Below the pieces are notes generated by a model, which saw nothing but the letters and a program-made list of their open reading frames with translations, did no database searches and was not told the origin of the DNA. The translations under genes were made by a program, and so were the position numbers. DNA of 64,000 nt, taken from Benincasa hispida. Lineage: Eukaryota > Streptophyta > Magnoliopsida > Cucurbitales > Cucurbitaceae. Positions 54,628-64,000 of the stretch are shown in pieces. The stretch's first letter is position 1. The number at the start of each line of letters is the position of its first letter. The stretch is taken from positions 47,141,174 to 47,205,173 of the forward strand of contig NC_052349.1 in the NCBI RefSeq assembly GCF_009727055.1, read 5' to 3'.

Positions 54628-57600
54628 ACGTGTGAGAGAAAAATAAGAGAATTTATATAAAAGAAAATGAGAGCATTAATATAATTTATATTAAAATTTA
54701 TTCTTGTTTAAATCAAGATAACTTCAAATAATTTGATCGCGATACTAATGGAATAAACATTTTAAAACTTTTTTCTGAGTTACAAGTACTAATACAATTT
54801 TTAAAAGTTCAAGGATATTTTTAACATGAGGTATTAATAGTTTTCGTCCATATATTAACAATGAAGGTTATTTTAAACATTTTTAAAGTTTAGGGGTATT
54901 ATTGAAATTTTTTAAAGTTCAAGAGTATTTTTTAAACAAAGTACTACCACCAAAATTATCAAGTTAAATTTTGAACTCTTTTCTGAAAATTTAAAGATAT
55001 TTTTAAAATTTTTGAAAGTTCAGGAGTATATATATATATATATATATTTTAAAAAATTACAAGTTCCAAGGCTTTTTTTTATTATTATTTAGCCCACAAA
55101 AAATTATTTAACCACCTTTATTTTACTTAAGGACCTAATTGATAACTTTTAACGCATTTAGGAGAAATTAGGAATTTTAAAAGATAAAGGTCTGAATTAA
55201 GAATTATTTGTTATATTTGGTCTAAACAAATATTTTTGGTTGAATTATTTTATCTTTATTATATTAAAATGGGCAAAGTCGGGAGAATCTTTAATTATCC
55301 ATCTTGTCTTTGCTTCTTTTTAAGATTTTCATTTTGCCCTTACTTCGTTTTAGAATTTTCATTTTGCCCTTTTGCCCTTAATTTTTTTTCTCTTCATGTC
55401 AAATGTTTTTTAAATCTCACTCTTTCCTTCACGTAATTATTTTTTAAACCTCGTGTCCATCTATTTTAAAATCTTTCAAGCATAACTAATTCTTTATAAC
55501 ACAATAATCACTTTTTGTGAAAGAGAAGTTTCGCAAAATTATTTGTTTTAGTGTGATTTCTTCGAAAGCATCAGATCTCAAGAATGATGTTTAAGTTTTC
55601 TCATAAGTTAGTGATTTACTCATGCCTCTAAATTTTATTTCGACCCTTCATTTTTAATTCGATGGAAATTGGTGATTAGTGGTGAAATTGTTATTTTTTT
55701 CTTCCTTATTTTGTTTGTTTGTATTCATAGGCATTTCGATTAACTTTATCCTGTTTGATTTTTGTTTCTTTGTTTAATTTCGGCTATTAAGTTATTATTA
55801 TTATTATTATTTTAGAGATTTGACTTAGGGGGTTATTTATTTTGTTTGAGTTGGAGAAATTTGAGGAACCATCATTCATCTTATAGTTTTTTAGATATTT
55901 TGATATATGTTTATGAATTTCTTTTTTAACTTCTTACAAGGATAAATTTTTGCAAAACTATTTTGATTTTGTTCTTTAACGACTTTTTGTTTTGTTTATG
56001 GTGACTGCGAACATTCAGAGTTCTCAATGAGAGACCTTTTTTTTTTTCTTTTAAGGTAAAGTTGAATTTGTCGAAATATGAAAGTAAGGATGATTTACTC
56101 AATTCTCTAAATTTTGTTTCGCCTTCATTTTTAGTTCGATGGGAATTGGTGATTAGTAATGAAATTGTTACTTTTTTTTCTTTCTCGTTTTGTTTTTCCA
56201 TTGTTTGTTTTCATAGGCATTCTGATTAATTTTATCACGTTTGATTTGACAATTTGATTAATTGTATCAGTCTGATTTTGTTTATTTATTTAATTTTGTA
56301 TTTAGGGGTTTCTTTTTAATAGTTTTGGAGAGATTTGATTTAAGAGTTTATTTATTTTATTTAAGTTGTTGAAATGTAAGGAGTCCTTATGTTTTTTTTT
56401 ATAGATATTTTGATAAATGAATCTTATGAATTTCTTTTTCAAAGTCTTGTTGTTATACTTTCGACATTTGAGTTTTGTTTGAATTTTGTCCATAGATTTC
56501 AAGATTTATATTTTTTACCTCAAATTTTCACTAAATACTCATTTCTCGTCTTTAGTGTTAATGTATGTCAATAAATTTAAAATAATTAAATGAACTATAA
56601 TTAATTAAATTTCACTATTCTTCGTCACTTTTAAAATTAAATTTAGAATTTTACTTCATAATTATTTTTAATTAATTGATAAACATTGACGTCAATGTTT
56701 GAAAGTGAGTATTTAATGAAAATTGAAGTACAAATGTAAATCTTGAAATCTATGGACTAGATTCAAACAAAATTTAAATGTCAATAGTAAAATTGCAACA
56801 TTATGAAATCTAGGGACTAAATTGAAACAAAATTCAAAATTTAAGGACTAAATGTGTAACATTTTGAAATCTAAGGACCAAATAGAAATTAGATCTCAAA
56901 CCTAGGGACCAAAAATGTATTTTTCCTTCTTTAATTATCTAAAATTTAGAAGGTTATGAAAATTAACAAAGTTATATTTGTTTGTTACATACTAAAAATC
57001 CACTATTTTTTATATAATTTGATTAAAACCATAAGATTTCACGTGCATGACACGTGTTTCTTGACTAGTTTTGCTAAAACAATAGAAAGTACACTAACTA
57101 TGATACTAACTAGTTAGATAATTCTATTAATGATATATTACTAATACACTAATAATATACTTAAAATTTTATAGTTAATGAGTATTGATGTACCGTTGTT
57201 AACTAACGATATAGTTGAAATGAATTATGACAATAATAACGAAACACAATATGATAATTATTATTGATTGAATATCGGTTGAAGTTAGAACAATATTGTT
57301 GATACACTCATGATTAATATATGAAATATAAGTATATTGTATACCATACACATAATACATTTGACTGATATATTTGATATACTCCATAATGATGCATTTG
57401 ATAGATAAATTGCTGATAAATTTGTCAATCATTCACTCATTTATAATGATGATATTAAAAAAAAAGGAAAAAAAAAAATTGGAACTTCTTCTTCTTTGCA
57501 TGCAACAACCCCTCTCCTGCAACATCCCTCTTTAACCAATCAGCACTTCTTCACACCATTTGTCGCTAGGCACCGCTCCTCCTCTATTGTCGCATATTCG

Positions 57601-58580
57601 ATTGTTGGTTGCCGCTTTTTTCTCTCCCTATCGATTGATTGTTTCAGGCAAGTATGAAAAAAAATAATTAGAAATCCAATTTTAAAGTTTTTGCCATATT
57701 TACAAAATATTAAATATGTGTGATACACTTACAAAATAACATATTCAAATTGTCACCCATTGCAATTTTCTCAAAAACCTTGCAGAGGTAAAATAAGATG
57801 GAATCGACATGATAATAAATGTGAAAAAATTAAAGGCATGTGTGACATCATACGTGAATTGATCATGTGTTTAATTATAACGATGTTTTTAGATGGAGTA
57901 AATGGTGATAACAATATTAATCATCTATGTAGTTGTAATCAATGTAACATGCATCTTCTAATCTAACACATATGCTATTGTCAAAACGAGCTTAGCTCAA
58001 TTGACATTAATATGTGTTGAAAATAAAAAATTAAAAAAAAAGTTTGTGATCCCCTGTATATACATATATGTTTTGTAATATTTTTATTGTTAATAAAGGT
58101 GGGTATTTTTTTCTAAATTACCTTCTGGTATCGTATATCATCTCAGTGCTTGAACATACTCGATCGTTTATACTTGATCAGAACTCCTCAGATATCAGAA
58201 TTTCCCACATCCTATATCATCTCAGCGACCCAAACAACCTCCAAAGTATTTTGTATAAGGTGAGACGATAAATGTATAAAAGCTAGAAAACATATATGAC
58301 ATCATTTACAATATCATTAATATAAATCGATGGGGCAATTGATTTACAAATTATGTCATTTAAGTCTTCTAATTTTTACATGTTACCTACCACGTTATTT
58401 TTCTCTAAAAATATGTTTGAAACAATTTCAAAATTTAAAGATTAAAATTGATTTTTTTTATAAAAAAAATTAGTGGCATAATCAAAACATACCACCAAAA
58501 TAAGGTCACATTTTATATAATTATTTAACCTTTAAAAGTATTTATTAATTAAGGTTTAAATGTTTTAGAAATTTCCCAAA

Positions 58581-58615
<35 letters not shown>

Positions 58616-60274
58616 TTTCCGTTGGAACTTGGGGAGTTTGATACGGAAATAATATTATAATTGACTATTTATTTAATTTTCTTGGCGTTGTGTTATGCAA
58701 TTTTTTGATTTATACGACTCTACAAGTCAAAGTCAATGGTTATTACTTTAAAGAAATTCATACTCTTTTTTCTTTTATAATTTATTAATTTCAGTTTTAA
58801 TAAAAATATTTAAATAAACCATTAACTGTCATCATATCCGGCCACGTGGAGAGGAGTCAAAGTCCTAATAATAATAAAATTAAGCTTATCTCTATATAAA
58901 TATAGAGTTAGGAATTTTGAATTTATGTAGTTTATATTTAATGAGACAAGCATCGACTAATATCCTAAAACTTTTGAAAAAAAAATCTCATTTAAATATG
59001 TAAATTTCATTAAAAAAACATTAAAATTACAAACTAATCATTTAAAAAAATAATGAATAAATTACCAACTAACTAAATCATATTGGACAATTATATAATA
59101 TAGTATAATATATATAGTATATTATATATATATATATATAATATTTAGTAACACAGAAGATAAATATTGTGACAAATTTAAAATTTATCAAAGAGTAAGA
59201 AAATTGAAAATTGAAAAACAGAAGTATATTTATATTTAAATTATTATTAAAATTCTATACAGTAAACCTTACTTTTGTTCATTTTCTTATTGGCAGATTG
59301 GTAAAGAAAATCTCTTCACAAATTAAAGACTTTTTTGGCACACCTAATTCCTAACTAGTTGGGTTACTTTGGTAACTTGAAAGACTTAAAGTTGTGTTTA
59401 CATTATAAATTAATGATTATATGTCCATGTTTGAAAAACTATTGTATTTATATTTATAAATACATACAATATAGAGTAGAATTAACTCTGAATTATTATT
59501 AAATTATCTAGGATAGGGTATAGAATTGAGTTGCATAGGTTAAAATCAATGAATTGTTTTTAGCTTAGAATATATAATTAACTTCTTTGAGTTGTGCAAA
59601 CCAGATTCTGGTTGAGTTCTTGTTTGATTTTGATCTAAATTTTTTTTATGAAAACAATTATTAAATAATATAACATGTGTGGATCATTCAAACAATAACC
59701 TCTTGCCATATTTTTAATGAATACATTTGGTAAAAAGAATCGTTTATTTTCCTCATATTTTAAAATTATTTAGTTTTACATTTAAATTAGGTATTAAGCT
59801 TATGGGGAAATTATATTTCTAGCCCATGAAATTTTGATTGGTATGAAATTAGTCACTAAATTTTTAAATTAAATAATCAAGTTTCACAAATTATTTAATC
59901 TTGTAAAATGTTAACCAAAACTAATTATTATATATATATACGTTATTAAAGGAAATTTAATAAGAAGGTGAAAGTATGAGTATTTAAATAACTCGACAAC
60001 TCGAATTTAATCTAAATTTTAATGGTTGACTTGAGTTAGTTTTAATTTGAGATTAAATTGATTGATTTTGTTATGTTTTTTTTTCCAGATTCAGTTGTAT
60101 CTAGATTATACTTAGTTCAAGTTAACCCAATTTAACCAAATTTTTAATATTATTAAAATATATAAATATTATAACTTATAAATAGTTAATGAAAAAAATA
60201 ATAAAAAAGAAAAGAAAAATAAATAATCTGATAATTCAATCCAACCTAATTCGAGTTCCGGTAGGTTGTAGATC
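54628..60274. other. AT-rich intergenic block
   Basis: About 5.6 kb without a supported gene. Contents seen: (TA) runs at 55028-55046; two similar phrases about 480 bp apart (TTCGATGGAAATTGGTGATTAG at 55660 and TTCGATGGGAATTGGTGATTAG at 56136) suggesting an old tandem duplication of 55600-55930 and 56085-56430; diffuse TGATACA units at 57100-57430; a partial MITE at 58120-58250; TA and AC microsatellites at 58581-58614; and a TA run at 59108-59142. Confidence 0.5.
58120..58250. repeat. Partial copy of the 60275 MITE
   Basis: TCGTATATCATCTCAGTGCT, TTGAACATACTCGATC and ATCCTATATCATCTCAGCG are shared with 60430-60520. The left half of the element is missing. Confidence 0.6.
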
Positions 60275-60529
60275 CTATTTGGAGCTGTTTGGGGGTCCAA
60301 CATGAGATGATATATCCCAACATCCTATATCATCTAAGTGTTTAGAGACTCATTATCATATCTCATTGATTTTAATTGTTTGTGGGCTCATTTTCGGAAC
60401 GTGTTTTGTATCTCACAGTCATTTTCCTTTCGTGTATCATATATCATCTCAGTATTTGAACATACTCGATCAAAACTCTCTAGACATCATAACTTCACAT
60501 ATCCTATATTATCTTAGCGCTCCAAATAG
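60275..60529. mobile_element. MITE, 255 bp, with 11-bp perfect terminal inverted repeats
   Basis: CTATTTGGAGC at the left is the exact reverse complement of GCTCCAAATAG at the right. Inside, AGATGATATA faces TATATTATCT and ATCCTATATCATCT recurs. Non-coding. No matching flanking duplication was obvious, so the true ends may lie a few bases away. Confidence 0.7.
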
Positions 60530-61729
60530 AAATTTTTGAATTGATTAAAAAAATCTCCCAAACTTAAAGGGAGCCTCGGGGTGAAAGTTCGTACCCAAAC
60601 TTAATATATTAGTATTATAGAGGGGAAGGAGACCACGTAGGGCAGCCAAACGAGGTGGGACCAAAAATTTATTTCCCATCCCATCCTAGTAAAATCATAA
60701 GTTTGGACATATACACATACATCCATATTCATATATATTCAATTTATGTATACATATAAATTATTTTTATATATTTAAACCATGCCCTTGTTTTAGAAAA
60801 TGAGCTACTTTAAAACCATTAAGAAAATACCGTGAATGTACTTTTGTTTTATTTAATTAATAGCATCGATTGAGTTTGTCCCTCTCATTGACAATTTTTT
60901 TTGTCTCATCACTTGCCTTTTGTTAGATAATTTCTTCGTGATAAATTTCGAAAGGCATTTTATTTGTGCCCTATTACTATAAGATCATTCTCTAATACAA
61001 GTAGTGAGGCACATACTTACTTTGAATAGTTTGAAGTAGCTTTCAATGTCATATTTTTTGTCTTCCCTACTTACTTTGTTTATATTTGGAACCGAGCATC
61101 AAACATAATCATCCATTGTAAAAAGAAAAAAAATTGTAAAAATCTTATACATGAATTTACTATTCAATCGATATATCTAGTGAAGTTATAATCTCATTAT
61201 TTATTAAAATAGAAGAATAATATACACATAAATCTAGGTAATTGTTTTTTTTTTTTTTAATTTTTGTTAGCACTAACTTTTGGCCAAGGGTTACAATAAT
61301 AATTTGCCAACAAAATCACAATTGGTTAGAAACTAAATATGGTAATATGTTTGTTGGATTGGATTTAATTGGAATTACTTAAAACTTAGAGATTCTTAAA
61401 CATAAAACTATAACTATAAATTTCCAAACTAAAAAGGAAAAAAAGAAAAAAGAAAAAAGAAAAAGGATACAATTTTCCACTAATAACATAATTCTTTTTA
61501 GTTTAATACAGCAAAATTTGAAAATCCTCACTAGAATTTGACTTGTGAAATTCCATCAATTAGTGTGAACGAAATTTCTAGCTGGGTTCAAAAGGAAAAA
61601 AGAAAAAGGCAATTGATTTTTGGTCAAATTAATTAATCGCAAATTGTATGTGTGGAAAATTCAAAGAATATGGCATTAAAAAAGATAAAAATAAAAATCT
61701 AAGGATGATAGGATCCTTCTTCCTCTCTC
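60530..61729. other. AT-rich upstream region of the transporter gene
   Basis: No gene is seen. It presumably contains distal promoter sequence of the transporter at 61851. Poly-T at 61244-61258 and an AAAAAGAAAA-rich patch at 61434-61465 are the only features noted. Confidence 0.5.
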
Positions 61730-61730
61730 T

Positions 61731-61737
61731 TTAAATA
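61731..61737 (+). promoter_or_regulatory. TATA-like box of the transporter gene
   Basis: TTAAATA follows a CCTCTCTCT pyrimidine patch and lies about 115 bp before the start codon, leaving room for a leader of about 85 bp. The placement is plausible but unproven. Confidence 0.45.
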
Positions 61738-61850
61738 CAGCGCCCCCATTTCCGTTCTCTCTCAGTTTAATTTCAGAGGAAAAGGGTCTGAATACTTTTA
61801 ATTTCTTCTTCGTTTCAATTTGTTCTTCAGTTTTCAGGTTTTAGCCATCG

Positions 61851-64000
61851 ATGGGAACTGAAGGTCCATCAAAAACAAGGAATGACAGTGGCCACAACGA
61901 TGTTAGTCTCTCTTTCTTTTTGTTTTTTTTTTTTCCAATCGATAATATAGGATCAAATTGAAACCCATTCAGGGTTTCCTTAGTTATGAATTTGTTCTAC
62001 TCAACCCAAATTGTTCAAATTTCATAGTTTATTTTAGGGCCAAAGTTCATGATTCTGTACCCCATTTATGAATCAATCTGTTTTCTTCCTCATTTGATTT
62101 TGCTTTCTTTAACTCCCGCTTTCCAATGATCTACTTGTTTTTTTTTTAAAAAACTATAACCATTTGTTGTTTTTATTGGATTTAGGGATTCGAAACTTCT
62201 TTAACTAGTTGAGTTATACTCGACTTCACATGAGTATTGTAAATCTGCCTTTTGCTGGTTAGCTTCTGGTAATTTGGTCTTGTTCTTGGTTTATTGCACA
62301 GCTTGAACAAAACAAGCTGGTTTTTGTGGTGGGGCTTCATATTAGAGGATTATTTTGGTTGAATATGATGATGGTTGTGAATAGGATGTGTAATTTTGGC
62401 GAAAAGGAAAAAATATTTGTGGGGATTCACTGTATGAAATGTTTTAACACATTTAGGTCTGTTTGGTCCATCAACTTTCGGTGTTAAATAATTTAAACTC
62501 TGTAAATTTCTCGTCGAAACCTCATCTTCTCTTTTGTATATTTGTGGAGAAATTTTATTTTTACAAACTTTCTAACTCCAACATATTAATTTCAAACTTG
62601 AGAATTCGACTCAACCGCCTAAATGCCTAAATACTATTTAATTATTCTTATTTGAATACCGTTATGGTAAAATAGAGTTTTCTCCTCAGATTGTTTATTA
62701 TGTTCGAAACTACTCTAAGAAAAATTAATTTGAGAGAATTTTAAAATCACTTAAAAACCTGCAATTTTTGCATTTGGCCACTTGTTTTGTTGGCTTTGGT
62801 TTTTAGTTCATTTTTCTTCCGCATTTTTATGATGGAAAATATATAGTTTTTTAAGAGAGAGAGAGATTGGAACAATGGTCAAATTACTGACTTTGATGGA
62901 TGGTGTCACTTTGTGGCCATTTTGTCCACACATTTAAATTGTAATATAGATTGAATCAGCAATACTGACTTTAAATACTTTGCCAAAATGGCCTGTGGGT
63001 CCTATTCCCAAAAAGATATTAAGGTTATTTGTGAAATTTGAATTATGAAACACAAAAAAGAGAGCCTTTTTGCAACCCCTTCCAAAAATATTTGGAGAAC
63101 AAAAAGTAACCCATACATATCATGGTCTAATCATTTACTTTAATCCACTTTGGTCCCCTAAAGTTATAAAAATATTACTTTAAGCTAAGGAAATCACATG
63201 CATGGGTTGAAAGTCGAGAAAGATTGCTCGTCATATTAACATATTTTTAAGAATGATGTAGAGTCCATTAGCATAAGAAAGATATTTATGGAAGATAAAT
63301 TTCTAATGTAAACAAAGAGAGTATTATACTATTGTATGGATTTTTTTTTTTTTTTTTTTTTTTTTCTAACAAGTTGAGAATGCTTACTTTGACCAATTCC
63401 AAACATTATCTTTGTTTAGTTGTGCCTCTGTTAAAGAGAAATGGATTGGCACCCTTTATTTTTTCATTGCTCTCTCTCTTTTATGCTTGCCATTAAAATG
63501 TTCTCTCCCTTTTGGGTGATTGATAGGGCATCAATAAGACAAAGGAACAAAAAGCAATAGATGATTGGCTTCCAATTACTTCTTCAAGAAATGCAAAGTG
63601 GTGGTATTCTGCCTTCCACAATGTCACCGCCATGGTTGGTGCTGGTGTCCTTAGTCTTCCATCGGCTATGTCAAACCTTGGATGGTAATGATCTCAACTC
63701 AAATAGTAGAAAGAACACGTGAAACTTTATCCTTATTAGTGGAAAATAGCCCTAGCTAGATTCACTCTCGGTGAAATAGCTACCATGCCCTTTGGTCCCG
63801 AGCTTTTGAACTAATCCGAGTCTTTGAGCTCTTTATGGCAGCTAGTCTAGATCATTTTTAGGATGATTGGAAAATCTTTCTTTGTTAAGATAGAGGTAAC
63901 TAAATATAGATAAAACATAGCCACTATGAATTGGCCTGACGACCTCAATTATGAATTTGCAGGGGTCCTGGTGTGGCTGTGTTGGTACTGTCATGGATTA
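61851..64000 (+). CDS. LHT-type lysine/histidine (amino-acid) transporter, 5' part (runs off window end)
   Basis: Plasma-membrane proton/amino-acid symporter of the LHT branch of the amino-acid/auxin permease family. Exon 1 is 61851-61901 ([17 protein letters not shown], donor GTTAGT). Exon 2 is 63527-63684 after a 1.6-kb intron: [20 protein letters not shown], then [20 protein letters not shown] and [13 protein letters not shown], ending in a split Trp codon before GTAATG. Exon 3 starts at 63963 ([12 protein letters not shown]) after ...TTTGCAG and continues past the window. [20 protein letters not shown] and the GAGVLSLP loop of the first membrane helix are hallmarks of plant LHT1-like proteins. 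The short acidic N-terminus is cytosolic in the family. One small oddity is LPSAMS where LPYAMS is usual. About 70 of some 440 residues are seen; I cannot assign which LHT paralogue it is. Confidence 0.92.
63340..63366. repeat. Poly-T tract in transporter intron 1
   Basis: About 27 consecutive T within the 61902-63526 intron. The rest of the intron is AT-rich and otherwise unremarkable. Confidence 0.85.

Overview
This is a dicot plant nuclear window, very AT-rich and mostly transposable-element sequence. Cucurbitaceae is my best guess from the look of the long terminal repeats (LTRs) and miniature inverted-repeat elements (MITEs); that is recognition, not a search result. Only two host genes are convincing, one at each edge. 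Minus strand, 1-938: the first four coding exons of the augmin subunit 6 gene (AUG6/HAUS6). Plus strand, 61851-64000: the first exons of an LHT-type lysine/histidine (amino-acid) transporter. Both run off the window.

Layout. 1-1000 is the AUG6 5' end with a GA-rich leader. 2986-15109 is a nested LTR-retrotransposon cluster: an interrupted LTR with a TGTAATGACCC start, a plus-strand LTR (5532-7473), two minus-strand LTRs (7974-10072 and 10701-12427) each followed by a tRNA-Met-type primer binding site, and a decayed Ty1/copia pol (12428-14960) cut inside its integrase by the 10701-12427 LTR. 16990-27260 is a suspicious block with two 25-N gaps, a fold-back MITE with a scrambled second copy, a 1.7-kb direct repeat, a 1.35-kb-arm inverted repeat and a lone 5S rRNA sequence; much of it looks like assembly artefact. 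27260-41200 is AT-rich intergenic DNA with MITEs, minisatellites and decayed LTRs. 41202-43369 looks like a solo LTR carrying a tandem array. 44968-49674 holds several MITEs, two with recognisable 8-bp target duplications.

50400-54617 is the most interesting element: a Mutator-like transposon (MULE) candidate with long degenerate terminal inverted repeats and a perfect 10-bp flanking duplication. It carries a decayed plant-mobile-domain (MAIN-like/PMD) gene and, in its left arm, a fragment of plastid ndhH. 54628-61700 is plain AT-rich intergenic DNA with one clear MITE, leading into the transporter promoter.

The genes do not form a pathway; the window is two unrelated host genes separated by about 60 kb of nested repeats. 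No CRISPR, operon or other prokaryotic system is present.
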